Of a stretch of 64,000 bases of DNA, positions 43,967 to 52,676 are shown in pieces. A program made the position numbers and the translations under genes. Source of the DNA: Hydrogenophaga aromaticivorans. Its GTDB lineage: Bacteria; Pseudomonadota; Gammaproteobacteria; Burkholderiales; Burkholderiaceae_C. Numbering within the stretch: position 1 is the stretch's first letter; every line of letters begins with the position of its first letter. The notes beneath the pieces are model-generated. The model did not search any database. It had not been told where the DNA came from and worked only from the letters and a program-made list of their open reading frames with translations. The stretch lies in assembly GCF_013387465.1 (NCBI RefSeq), contig NZ_VYGV01000012.1:62001-126000 (forward strand). The letters run 5' to 3'.

Positions 43967-44209
43967 TTGATGATCAAGCACTGGATGGGTTCAATGCACT
44001 TCCTGACCCGAGGCATCCAGAACGTGTCAACCGAGATGAGCCTGAACGGGTTGGCGTACAACTTCAAACGCGTCCTCAGCATCCTTGGCTTTGAACGAAC
44101 CAAGAAAGCAATGCAGTTGTTGGTGCGCATAAGCGCCCTTTGCGGTTGGTCGGCCCGATCTAATGTGGGCGCCAGTCCCGATTTGAGCCACATGCCGAAC
44201 CGTGAGTGA
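43967..44209 (+). pseudogene. IS1182-type transposase, C-terminal remnant
   Basis: About 80 codons including LMIKHWMGSMHFLTRGIQNVSTEMSLNGLAYNFKRVLSILGFERTKKAM, the conserved final segment (EMSLxxLAYNxKRxxxILG) of IS1182/IS5-group transposases. The catalytic domain is missing. The insertion appears to have removed the 5' end of the downstream CNNM gene. Confidence 0.75.
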
Positions 44210-44306
44210 GCCAGGCTGGGGCAGCGAAATGTCAGCGCTGTTAACGGCTTCCCCCTCGCTTTGGTGGCTCAACAAATAGTCGGAGCGTGGCTCAAATCGG
44301 GGCTGG
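44172..44306. repeat. 20-bp inverted repeats 95 bp apart at the CNNM junction
   Basis: CCAGTCCCGATTTGAGCCAC at 44172-44191 is the reverse complement of 44287-44306 (GTGGCTCAAATCGGGGCTGG) at 19 of 20 bases. The right arm is five bases upstream of the first conserved codon of the CNNM gene. Probably the remains of insertion-sequence ends. Confidence 0.6.
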
Positions 44307-45484
44307 CATCAACACCGACGCGCTTTCTCTCCACCATCCAGATCGGCATCACCTCCATCGGCGTGCTCAACGGTATCGTCGGCGAGGCCGCGCTGGCCGC
44401 GCCGCTGGCCCTCTGGCTGGCCACAGCGGGCGTGCCCGAGCACTACAGCCAGCTCGCCGCCACCGGCCTGGTGGTGGTGCTCATCACCTACTTCTCCATC
44501 GTGGTCGGCGAACTCGTGCCCAAGCGCATCGGCCAGTCCAACCCCGAGTTGCTCGCGCGCCTGGTAGCGCGGCCCATCAACTGGTTGGCCATGGCCACCA
44601 AACCCTTCGTGGTGCTGCTCTCGCTCTCCACCAAAGGCCTGCTGCGGGTGCTGGGCATCAAGCAAGGCAATGCCAATGCCGTGACCGAAGAAGAGATCCA
44701 CGCCATGCTCGAAGAGGGCACCAGCGCAGGCGTGATCGAGTCGCACGAACACACCATGGTGCGCAACGTATTCCGGCTCGACGACCGGCAGATCGGCTCG
44801 CTCATGGTGCCGCGCAGCGACGTCGTCGTGCTCGACCTGGAACAGAGCTTTGAGGTGAACATGGCGCGCGTCGAAGCTTCCGACCATGCGCGCTTCCCTG
44901 TGGTCCGCGGCGGCCTCAACAACGTGGCGGGTGTGGTCAACGCCCGCAAGTGGCTCTCGCAAGCGCTGCGCGGCAGCGAACGCGAACTGGCCACCCAGCC
45001 GCTGCAAGAACCACTGTACGTGCCAGAGACCATCACCGGCATGGAACTGCTGGGCAACTTCCGCCAGTCGGGCGGGCAGATGGCGTTCGTCATCGACGAG
45101 TACGGCGAGGTGCAGGGCATCGTGACGCTGCAAGACCTGATCGAGGCCATCACCGGCGAGTTCAGCCCGCGCGACCCTGAAACCTCGTGGGCGATGCAAC
45201 GCGACGACGGCTCCTGGCTGCTCGACGGCCACATCCCCGTGCCCGAACTCAAGGACCGCCTGGCGCTGGACGCGGTACCCGACGAAGAACGCGGCAGTTA
45301 CTACACGCTCAGTGGCCTCATGATGCTGCTGACCGGACGCCTGCCCAAGGAAGGCGACCAAGTCGAATGGGAAGCGTGGCGCTTCGAGATCGTGGACATG
45401 GACGGCCGCACCATCGACAAGGTGCTCGCCACCCGCCTCGACCCGAACGCGCCCGAGAGCACCGACGAGGTGACCACGCCATGA
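44261..45484 (+). pseudogene. CNNM/CorC-type ion transporter, 5' truncated
   Basis: The frame encodes 407 residues, of which the first ~17 come from the inverted-repeat region. Homology starts at TPTRFLSTIQIG, inside the DUF21 membrane domain, so the usual opening with the first membrane helix (about 50-60 residues) is missing. After it come further membrane segments, two CBS domains (~195-310, with SVMVPRSDV-like and GEVQGIVTLQDLIEAITGEF) and a C-terminal transporter-associated domain (LDGHIPVPELKDRLAL). The rest is intact, so a short product is possible. Truncation by the adjoining IS remnant is the simplest explanation. Confidence 0.78.
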
Positions 45485-45915
45485 GCCGGCTACGGCCCTG
45501 CGCGCTCGCCGCTGCGGCGGCTGCGTGGCTCACCCTGAGCGCCTGCTCCGACGGCTATACCGGCAAAGGCGATGTCCTGCGCCTGGAATACGGCATGAGC
45601 CAGGAGGACACCCTGTACGCCATGAACCAGATCGGGCACGGCAAGCATCTGGAAACCCATGCCCGCTTCGTGCTGCTGGACGGTTGCGTGCTGGAAGTGC
45701 ACGCCCGGCGCCAGTTCGATGGCAAGGACTCCCGGGCCATCCTGCTGCCGGGCACCGAAGCCGCTCTGGAGAAGCACCCTGGCGGCGAAACCTACAGCGT
45801 GAAGCTGAACAGCGCCACACCCGGCTACCCCGATCACACCGTTCTCAGCAACGCTCCCTGGTCCGAGGCCACCCAGATGAAATGGCTGCTGGACTACGTG
45901 CGGCGCTTCTGCTGA
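45481..45915 (+). CDS. Small lipoprotein of unknown function
   Basis: A 144-residue protein with a lipoprotein signal peptide: SRLRPCALAAAAAAWLTLSAC, lipobox LSAC with the modified cysteine at 22. The mature part has no domain I recognise; it contains YGMSQEDTLYAMNQIGHG, a pattern reminiscent of SmpA/BamE-type small lipoproteins (helix after GMSxxxV), but this is a weak resemblance. It overlaps the CNNM stop by 4 bp (ATGA), so translation of the two is coupled. Confidence 0.7.
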   Translation: MSRLRPCALAAAAAAWLTLSACSDGYTGKGDVLRLEYGMSQEDTLYAMNQIGHGKHLETHARFVLLDGCVLEVHARRQFDGKDSRAILLPGTEAALEKHPGGETYSVKLNSATPGYPDHTVLSNAPWSEATQMKWLLDYVRRFC

Positions 45916-45993
45916 TCCGGCACACCCAGCCTTGATAGCCTTCATCGCGCAACGCTGGCACGGCCGCGGATATCACTGGGCACCGCGACGGAT

Positions 45994-46455
45994 TCAGCGC
46001 AGCGGCGCCGGCCACTTCTGGGCCTTGTCCTTCCACTGCGCGTGGCACGACACACAGGAAACCTGCAACTGGGACAGCGCGCCGGTGGCGGCCATCCAGT
46101 CTCGGCTGCGGGTGGCCTTGAGGATGTCTTTGGTGTTCTCGTCGAGCACCTTGTCGTAGGTCACCAGGGCCTGCTTGAAGCCGGCCTGGTCTTCGGGCTT
46201 CATGATGGCCCAGGGTGAGTGGTTGGGCGCCGGGTGGGTGAAGATGAAATTGGCGCCCTGCTCGACCATCTCGCGGTTGTGGGTCAGCACGCCTTCCTGC
46301 ATCATGCCGATGGACTTGCCCATCAGGGTCATGAGTTCCTTGTAGGTCATCTCGGCCTTGCGCATGCCGGCGACGAGGTTTTCGGCGGTTTCCTGGGCCT
46401 GCAGGGGCAGGGGCAGCAAGGCGGCGACGAGCAAGGCGGTGGCGATCTTTTTCAT
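45994..46455 (-). CDS. Cytochrome c' (C-terminal CxxCH haem protein)
   Basis: A 153-residue periplasmic protein: signal peptide MKKIATALLVAALLPLPLQA and a haem-attachment motif C134-V-S-C137-H138 near the C-terminus, the hallmark of four-helix cytochromes c'. These bind nitric oxide and may buffer it. Start at 46455 gives a normal signal peptide. It is divergent from cytochrome b561, with 192 bp between the start codons, so the two may share a control region. Confidence 0.85.
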   Translation of the reverse strand: MKKIATALLVAALLPLPLQAQETAENLVAGMRKAEMTYKELMTLMGKSIGMMQEGVLTHNREMVEQGANFIFTHPAPNHSPWAIMKPEDQAGFKQALVTYDKVLDENTKDILKATRSRDWMAATGALSQLQVSCVSCHAQWKDKAQKWPAPLR

Positions 46456-46647
46456 GTGAGGCTCCGTGGGTGGGTGGATGGAATGACCCGATGCTAGGCT
46501 GCCGACCCGGCGCCCGTGTGTCTGCCCACCCCCTGTTTGGTGAGCCTGCATGACAGGGGCGCGCTTGACATGCTGTGTTACCAAGATCCCGCCCTGGCCG
46601 GCGGCGGCGGCGCGAAGATCGGCCATCGCAACCCGGGAACCCACACC

Positions 46648-47163
46648 ATGAACCGCTTCCGCTACGCCACCTCGCAGATCGCCGTGCACTGGCTGGCCGC
46701 CGCCCTGATCGTTTTCCTGCTGGTCACCGGCACCTTCGTGCTGGCCGAGATGCCCAACACCGCCGACAAGACCGGCAACTTCCGCATGCACATGATCCTC
46801 GGCGCCCTGGCCGCCGTGCTGGTGGTGGTGCGCGTGCTGCTGCGCCGCGTTAAGCCCCGGCCGCCGGCCGTCGTCGCCGAAAAATGGGCGCACTTGGGCC
46901 ACATGGGGCTGAATGTCCTGGTGCTGTTGCTCGCCATGAGCGGCGTGGCGCTGTCGCTTCAAAGCGGTGTGCTGGCCGCGGTGCTGGGCTCGGCGCCCCT
47001 GCCCGAGTCGCTGGACGGCTGGACGCTGCGCAAGGTGCACGGCCTGCTCACGCGCCTGCTGATGGCGCTGGTGGCGGTGCACGTGCTGGCCGCTCTGTAC
47101 CATCAATGGGTCGTCAAGGACGGGCTGCTGCTGCGCATGCGCCCTGGCAAACATCAGGCATGA
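46648..47163 (+). CDS. Cytochrome b561-type membrane protein
   Basis: A 171-residue protein with four membrane helices. Candidate haem ligands are H14 (QIAVHWLAAAL), H48 (FRMHMILGALA) and later histidines in KVHGLLTRL and VHVLAALYHQW. Soluble b561 relatives move electrons from the quinone pool to periplasmic cytochromes. The ATG at 46648 is chosen as the first plausible start before the first helix. It sits 16 bp before the efflux adaptor gene and next to cytochrome c', so it may reduce that protein. Confidence 0.85.
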   Translation: MNRFRYATSQIAVHWLAAALIVFLLVTGTFVLAEMPNTADKTGNFRMHMILGALAAVLVVVRVLLRRVKPRPPAVVAEKWAHLGHMGLNVLVLLLAMSGVALSLQSGVLAAVLGSAPLPESLDGWTLRKVHGLLTRLLMALVAVHVLAALYHQWVVKDGLLLRMRPGKHQA

Positions 47164-47179
47164 AAACAAACCTCTCGCC

Positions 47180-48331
47180 ATGACCCTCACATCCAAAACC
47201 AAAACCCTGCTCGTGGCCCTGGCGGTCTTCGTGGGCCTTGCCGCTGCCTTCGGCTACTGGCGCTTCGGCCGTTCGGTCGAAGTGGCGGTGGCCACCGCAA
47301 GCCAGGGCGCCGTGCCCTTGCGGGTGCTGGGGCCGGGCACGCTGCAGGCGCGCACGGCGGTGTCGCTGGCTTCGCGCGTCAACGCCACGGTGGTGGAGGT
47401 GCTGGTGGACGTGGGACACAGCGTGCGCAAGGGCCAGTTGCTGGTCACGCTCGACGACCGCGAGTCGTCCGCGCGGCTCGCTGCGGTCCAAGGGCAGCAG
47501 ACCGCCGTCTCGCGCAACATCGAATCGGCGCGGGCCACCGTGGCCAAGGCCCAGGCCGAACTGGAGCTGGCGCAGTCCAAGCAACGGCGCGACGCCGAGC
47601 TGCAGAAGCAAGGATTCGTCTCACAAGCGGTGGTGGACAGCAGCACCGCAGCCCTGCGCAGCGCACGGGCCGGCGTCGATGCCGCCCGGGCCAGCCTGGC
47701 CGCGCGCGAGGCCGACGCCACGACCGTGGCCCAGGAGGCGCGCGCGGCCGGCGTCTCGCTGACCTACACGCGCCTGCTGGCCCCGATCGACGGCATGGTG
47801 ATCCAGCGCCAGGCCGAACCGGGCAGCACCGTGCTGACCGGCTCACCGATCCTGAAACTGGTGGACCCGGCCACGCTGTGGGTGGCCATGCGGGTGGACG
47901 AGTCGGTGCTGGGCCAGTTGCGGATCGGGCAGCGGGCACAGATTCGCATGCGCAGCGGCGAAACGCTGGGCGGCCAGGTGGCGCGCATCGGGCGCCAGAG
48001 CGACGCCGCCACGCGAGAACTGGACGTGCACCTGGCGCTGGACACGCCGCCGCAGCAGTTTGCGATCGATCAGGAGGCCGAGGTGAGCATCGCCACCGGC
48101 GAGCAGACCGGCATCGTGGTGCCGCTGACGGCGCTGACCAAGGACCGCGCCGGCCAGCCCGGGGTGCTGGTGGTGGAAGACGGGCGCACACAGTTTCGCG
48201 CCGTCACCACCAGCGGAGCCGACGAGCGGCTGGTGCGAGTGGCGGCGGGCCTGACCGGGGGCGAGACGGTGGTGAGCAACGCCGCCGGGGTGCGCGCCAA
48301 CCAGTCGGTGCGCGTGGCCCAGCCCCGCTGA
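47180..48331 (+). CDS. Efflux periplasmic adaptor (HlyD/MacA type)
   Basis: A 383-residue membrane-fusion protein. Features in order: N-terminal membrane anchor (LLVALAVFVGLAAAFGYW), lipoyl half (VNATVVEVLVDVGHSVRKGQLLVTLDD), a helical hairpin (~90-160, Ala/Arg-rich coiled coil), the second lipoyl half with LLAPIDGMVIQRQAEPGSTV, and beta-barrel domains ending near VRVAQPR. Its start at 47180 follows TCTCGCC. It links the inner-membrane ABC transporter encoded next to an outer-membrane exit. Confidence 0.92.
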   Translation: MTLTSKTKTLLVALAVFVGLAAAFGYWRFGRSVEVAVATASQGAVPLRVLGPGTLQARTAVSLASRVNATVVEVLVDVGHSVRKGQLLVTLDDRESSARLAAVQGQQTAVSRNIESARATVAKAQAELELAQSKQRRDAELQKQGFVSQAVVDSSTAALRSARAGVDAARASLAAREADATTVAQEARAAGVSLTYTRLLAPIDGMVIQRQAEPGSTVLTGSPILKLVDPATLWVAMRVDESVLGQLRIGQRAQIRMRSGETLGGQVARIGRQSDAATRELDVHLALDTPPQQFAIDQEAEVSIATGEQTGIVVPLTALTKDRAGQPGVLVVEDGRTQFRAVTTSGADERLVRVAAGLTGGETVVSNAAGVRANQSVRVAQPR

Positions 48332-48355
48332 TCCGGGCAAGGCGAGCAACACACC

Positions 48356-49549
48356 ATGGACCTGGCACTCAAGGACATCCGCCGGCATCTGGGCAAGTTC
48401 GTGGCCACCATCGCCGGCGTGGCGATGCTGCTGGCCATCGTGCTGGTGATGAACGGCATCTACCGCGGCAACATCGAGGACGGCGTCTGGCTGATCGACA
48501 ACATGGGCACCGACCTCTGGGTGGTCGAGCGGGGCCGCGGGGGGCCGTTCAACGAGCCTTCGCGCATGCCGGCGGACAGCTACAAGAGCGTGGCGGCCAC
48601 GCCCGGTGTGGTGCGCGCCAGCCCGATCATGTTGTACACGGCGCAGCGCGACATCGGCGGGCGCTCCCAGCAGTTCACCGTCATCGGCTACGACGTGTTC
48701 GGCGGTGACGGCGGCCCGGGGCGCCTGGTGGAGGGCCGAACCCTCACGGCCCCCCGCTACGAGATGGTGGCCGACCGCAAGACCGGCCTGACGCTGGGCA
48801 GCCGGGTGCCGCTGGGCGGCGACACCTACACCGTGGTCGGCCTGACCAAGGGCGCGGTGGACTCCGGTGGCAACCCGCTGGTCTACCTGTCGTTGCCGGA
48901 CGCGCAGAAGGTGCAGTACGAACAGGACGACCGCGCCCTGACCGCCGCCCGCGCGGCCAGCCTGCAGCGCCTGCTGCGCGCGGGCTACAGCGAGGAACAG
49001 GCCACCCGCCTGCTGCCGCTGCTCTCGGCCAGCTCGACCAACACCAACGCCGTGCTGGTGAAGCTGGCGCCGCAGGCCGACCCGCAGGCGGTGGCGCAGC
49101 ACATCCGGGACTGGCTGTACTTCAACGTCTACACCACCGACGAGGAGCGCACGCTGATGATCGAAGGCAAGCTCAGCCGCATGTCCGCCGTGTTGGGGCT
49201 GTTCCGTGCGCTGCTGATCCTGGTGTCGATCGTGATCATGGCGCTCATCGTGTACGTGTTGACGATCGAGAAGATCAAGTCCATCGCCACGCTCAAGCTG
49301 ATCGGCGCACCCAACCGCGTCATCGTGCAGCTGATCCTGACGCAGTCGATGCTGCTGACGCTGGCGAGCTTTCTGCTGGCTTACGGTCTGCGCGAAGCGA
49401 TCGCGCCCCGTTTTCCGCGCACCCTGGGGTTCACCACGGTGGAAACCGGCGTGACCTTTGCGGTGATGCTGGTCGGCGGCCTGGTGGCCAGCTTCATGGC
49501 GATCTGGCATGCGCTGCGCACGCCGCCACAACTGGCACTGGGGGGCTGA
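48356..49549 (+). CDS. ABC transporter permease (FtsX/MacB/DevC-like)
   Basis: A 397-residue protein with an N-terminal helix (FVATIAGVAMLLAIVLVMNGIY), a large periplasmic domain (residues ~45-255) and three C-terminal helices (ALLILVSIVIMALIVYVL, LIGAPNRVIVQLILT region, VTFAVMLVGGLVASFMAIW). The MDLALKDIRRHLGKF opening and the FtsX-domain layout place it with DevC-type permeases, which act with a separate ATPase. It lies 24 bp after the adaptor gene. Confidence 0.9.
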   Translation: MDLALKDIRRHLGKFVATIAGVAMLLAIVLVMNGIYRGNIEDGVWLIDNMGTDLWVVERGRGGPFNEPSRMPADSYKSVAATPGVVRASPIMLYTAQRDIGGRSQQFTVIGYDVFGGDGGPGRLVEGRTLTAPRYEMVADRKTGLTLGSRVPLGGDTYTVVGLTKGAVDSGGNPLVYLSLPDAQKVQYEQDDRALTAARAASLQRLLRAGYSEEQATRLLPLLSASSTNTNAVLVKLAPQADPQAVAQHIRDWLYFNVYTTDEERTLMIEGKLSRMSAVLGLFRALLILVSIVIMALIVYVLTIEKIKSIATLKLIGAPNRVIVQLILTQSMLLTLASFLLAYGLREAIAPRFPRTLGFTTVETGVTFAVMLVGGLVASFMAIWHALRTPPQLALGG

Positions 49550-49550
49550 G

Positions 49551-50267
49551 ATGGCGGTCGTGGAACTCACCAACGTGTCGCAGACCTTCGGCGAAGGCGA
49601 GCTGGCGGTGCACGCGCTCAAGCCCACCAGCCTGAGCGTGGAGCCCGGCGAGCTGGTGGCCCTGCTGGGACCCAGCGGCTCGGGTAAGAGCACCTTGCTG
49701 CTGGCGATCAGCCTGATCCAGCCGCCCACCACCGGGCGCATCGTCATCGACGGCCAGACCCTGTACGACAACGGACCGACCGGGGTCGACGAACGCGCGT
49801 TCCGGCTGCGCAAGATCGGCTTCATCTTCCAGCAACACAACCTGATCCCGTTTCTGACGGCGCAGGAAAACGTGGCCCTGATGCTGCAGCTCAACGGCGC
49901 GAGCCGCCGCGAGGCCGGCCGCCGCGCCAAGGACCTGCTGGACTACCTGGAGATGGGCCACCGCGCCGATTCGCTGCCGGCCCGGTTGTCGGGTGGCGAG
50001 CAGCAGCGTGTGGCGATTGGCCGCGCCCTGGCCAACGAACCAGCCCTGATCCTGGCCGACGAGCCCACCGCCGCGCTGGACACCGAGCGCGGCACCAAGG
50101 TCATGGGCCTGCTGCGAAAGATCGCGCAGGAGCGGGGGTCGGCGGTGATCACCGTCACCCACGACCACCGCATGATCGAGGGCTTCGACACGGTCTATCA
50201 CATGGACGACGGGCGCATGGCCCGCGTGGACCGGACCGATCCGCAGACCGCCGTCGCCCACGCCTGA
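49551..50267 (+). CDS. ABC transporter ATP-binding protein
   Basis: A 238-residue ATPase. Walker A GPSGSGKS at 40-47, Q-loop IFQQHNLIPFLTAQEN, signature LSGGEQQRVAIGRAL, Walker B LILADEPTAALD and H-loop VTHDHRM are all intact. It belongs to the LolD/MacB-ATPase type that works with FtsX-like permeases. The ATG at 49551 is 1 bp after the permease stop. With the adaptor and permease it forms a tripartite exporter whose substrate is unknown. Confidence 0.95.
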   Translation: MAVVELTNVSQTFGEGELAVHALKPTSLSVEPGELVALLGPSGSGKSTLLLAISLIQPPTTGRIVIDGQTLYDNGPTGVDERAFRLRKIGFIFQQHNLIPFLTAQENVALMLQLNGASRREAGRRAKDLLDYLEMGHRADSLPARLSGGEQQRVAIGRALANEPALILADEPTAALDTERGTKVMGLLRKIAQERGSAVITVTHDHRMIEGFDTVYHMDDGRMARVDRTDPQTAVAHA

Positions 50268-50277
50268 TCGCCCGGAC

Positions 50278-51000
50278 ATGAGCGCCTCCCCCGAACACCT
50301 GCTGGTCGTCGACGATGACCGCGAAATCCGCCGCCTGATCGAGGAGTACCTGACCCAGGCCGGTTACCGCGTTTCCACCGCGGCCGACGGCAAGGCGATG
50401 CGGCGCCTGATGGAGCAGCACTGCTTCGACCTGGTGGTGCTGGACCTGATGCTGCCCGGCGAAGACGGCCTGAGCCTGTGCCGCGATCTGCGCAGTCGCT
50501 CGAACATTCCCGTCCTCATGCTCACGGCGCGCGGCGCCGAGATCGACCGCATCGTGGGCCTGGAAATGGGCGCCGACGACTACCTGGCCAAGCCCTTCAA
50601 TCCGCGCGAGTTGCTGGCGCGCATCCGCAGCATCCTGCGCCGCGCGCACGCGTTGCCGCCGAACCTGGTGCCCGAAGAGGTGGCGGTGTTCCGCTTCGCG
50701 GGCTGGACGCTGGAGGTCGCTTCGCGCAACGTGACGGCGCCCGACGGGCTGGTGGTGCCGCTCTCGGGTGCCGAATTCCGGTTGCTGCGCGTGCTGCTGG
50801 AACACCCGCACCGCGTGTTTTCGCGCGACCAGTTGCTGGAGCTGACCAACGGCCGCGAAGCCATTCTGTTTGACCGCAGCATCGACGTGCTGGTGGGGAG
50901 GCTGCGCAAGCGCCTGCGCGACGACGGCAAGGAACCTGCCCTGATTAAGACCGTGCGCGGCGAAGGCTACGTGCTGGCGGCCAGCGTGGAGGCGCTGTGA
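50278..51000 (+). CDS. OmpR-family response regulator
   Basis: A 240-residue regulator. Receiver domain: acidic pocket VDDDRE at 11-16, phosphoacceptor D56 in VLDLMLPGE, K in LAKPFNPREL. C-terminal winged-helix domain with SRDQLLELTNGREAILFDRSIDVLVGRLRKRL. It follows the ABC ATPase gene by 10 bp and overlaps the kinase by 4 bp, so the exporter and its sensory system form one operon. Confidence 0.95.
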   Translation: MSASPEHLLVVDDDREIRRLIEEYLTQAGYRVSTAADGKAMRRLMEQHCFDLVVLDLMLPGEDGLSLCRDLRSRSNIPVLMLTARGAEIDRIVGLEMGADDYLAKPFNPRELLARIRSILRRAHALPPNLVPEEVAVFRFAGWTLEVASRNVTAPDGLVVPLSGAEFRLLRVLLEHPHRVFSRDQLLELTNGREAILFDRSIDVLVGRLRKRLRDDGKEPALIKTVRGEGYVLAASVEAL

Positions 51001-52298
51001 AGCTCTGGCCGCAGTCGCTGTTTGGCCGCCTGCTGCTGCTCATGAGCGCCGGGCTGCTGATGGCGCAGCTCGCGGGCTCAATGCTCCAGTCGTGGGACCG
51101 GCAGCGCACGCTGAGCCACACCGTCAGCCACGAACTGGCGCAACGCATCGCGGCCATCTATCGGGTGATCGAGGTTCAGGCCGGCCCGCAGCGGCAGGCC
51201 ATGGCCACTCTGTTATCCACCCCCAGCCTGCAGATTCACATCGTCGATTCGGCACCGCCAGTGACCGTGACGGGGCCGTCGATGCTCGACAACCTGCCCG
51301 GCCACATCACCGAAGTGCTCGGTCAGCGCGCCGAGGTCCGCACCAGCGAGTTGCCGAGGCTGGGGCGGTTCGCGTTCAAGCTGCACCTGCGGCTGTCGTC
51401 GGGCGAATGGCTGCGCCTGAACGGCAGCGCGCCGGAGGGGGTGTTTGCGCTGCCCTGGAACCTGCTGTTCAACCTGGGGCTGATGCTGGTGGCGGTGGTG
51501 CTGCTGGTGGCCATGGCCGCGCGCAGCACGGTGCGCCCCCTGACCGAGCTGGCCCGGGCGGCGCACGGCCTGTCGCGGAATCTGCGTAGCCCGCCGGTGC
51601 CGGAGACCGGCCCCACCGAGGTGCGCGAGGCGGCGCAGGCGTTCAACGCCATGCAGTCGCGCATCCGCAACGGGATTGAAGAGCGCGAACGCTTTCTGGC
51701 CGCGGTCTCGCACGACCTCAAGACGCCGCTGACGCGCATGCGCCTGCGCACCGAGATGATGGCCGACCCGCAGTTGCGCGCGCAGCTCCAGTCCGACACC
51801 GACGACATGCTGCAACTTCTCGACGGCACGCTGGATTTCTTGCGCGGCAAGGCGGTGGAAGAACCCTTGCAGCGTGTCGATCTGGTGGCGCTAGTGGAAA
51901 GCCTGGTCGAGGACTACCAGAGCCTGGGCACAGTCACGCTGCAGGCCCCGGACGCGCTACAGTGGTCGTGCCGGCCCAAGGCGCTCAAGCGTGCGTTGAC
52001 CAACCTGATCGACAACGCACTCAAGTACGGCGGCCAGGCCCACATGGTGCTCGCCACCGGGCCGTCAGGCGTGGAGGTGCTGGTGCAGGACAAGGGGCCG
52101 GGCTTGCCCGAGGACGAGCTGCAAAAAGTCTTCGAACCCTTTTACCGCGTCGAGCACTCGCGCAACCGCGACACCGGGGGCGCGGGGCTCGGTCTGGCCA
52201 TCGTGCGCCAGATTGCCAGGAGCCACGGAGGAGACGTCGATCTGAGTAATCGGGCTGAAGGCGGGCTTCAGGCACGACTGTCGATGGTGTCCAAATAA
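50997..52298 (+). CDS. Sensor histidine kinase
   Basis: A 433-residue membrane kinase starting with GTG that overlaps the response-regulator stop. Two membrane helices (~9-28 and ~165-183) flank a short periplasmic domain of about 130 residues. Then HAMP (TVRPLTELARAAHGL), HisKA with H in AVSHDLKTPLTRMR, and the ATPase part: NLIDNALKYGG, DKGPGLP and GGAGLGLAIV. It should sense an envelope signal and drive the ABC exporter operon. Confidence 0.93.
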   Translation: MKLWPQSLFGRLLLLMSAGLLMAQLAGSMLQSWDRQRTLSHTVSHELAQRIAAIYRVIEVQAGPQRQAMATLLSTPSLQIHIVDSAPPVTVTGPSMLDNLPGHITEVLGQRAEVRTSELPRLGRFAFKLHLRLSSGEWLRLNGSAPEGVFALPWNLLFNLGLMLVAVVLLVAMAARSTVRPLTELARAAHGLSRNLRSPPVPETGPTEVREAAQAFNAMQSRIRNGIEERERFLAAVSHDLKTPLTRMRLRTEMMADPQLRAQLQSDTDDMLQLLDGTLDFLRGKAVEEPLQRVDLVALVESLVEDYQSLGTVTLQAPDALQWSCRPKALKRALTNLIDNALKYGGQAHMVLATGPSGVEVLVQDKGPGLPEDELQKVFEPFYRVEHSRNRDTGGAGLGLAIVRQIARSHGGDVDLSNRAEGGLQARLSMVSK

Positions 52299-52676
52299 GA
52301 GTCAATCGCTGGTCAACTTCGGTACTAAAAGCGGCCGTCTGACCTTCGTCAAGCAACGTCACTCGTACGTCCGCTGCCAGGCTCAGACCGCAAGGTCTCG
52401 GTTCAAAGCTCACGGACGGCAATCGCTGCACCGCTGACCTTGAAAAATCGAAGGTCGTTGAAGGCTGGTTGCAACCCATCAGGTTTTGGGAATGAAAAGC
52501 AACAGATCCTTATACCAGACATCGGACTAGTTAGGCCATGGAAAGTTGCTGTGCTCAGGAATCCGACGGTCACGGACGGACGGGTTCGTGGGCCTGCACA
52601 ATCAGTTCAACAACCTGCAGTTCTTACCTTCCTATCCTGAAGGCATTGTGCTGCAGAACGCGTGGCCACCATCCGA
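52299..52676. other. Gap between kinase and CoiA-like gene
   Basis: Reading frames are short and lack motifs. The region separates two convergent units (kinase on plus, CoiA-like gene on minus). I saw no terminator with a clear T-run and no RNA gene. Confidence 0.4.

Larger units (their letters stand above)
43824..44311. other. Gap with a transposase remnant and inverted repeats
   Basis: Between the barrel gene and the first conserved codon of the CNNM gene. It holds an IS1182-type transposase tail (43967-44209) and a 20-bp inverted repeat pair, each listed separately. The first ~140 bp show no gene. Confidence 0.5.
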
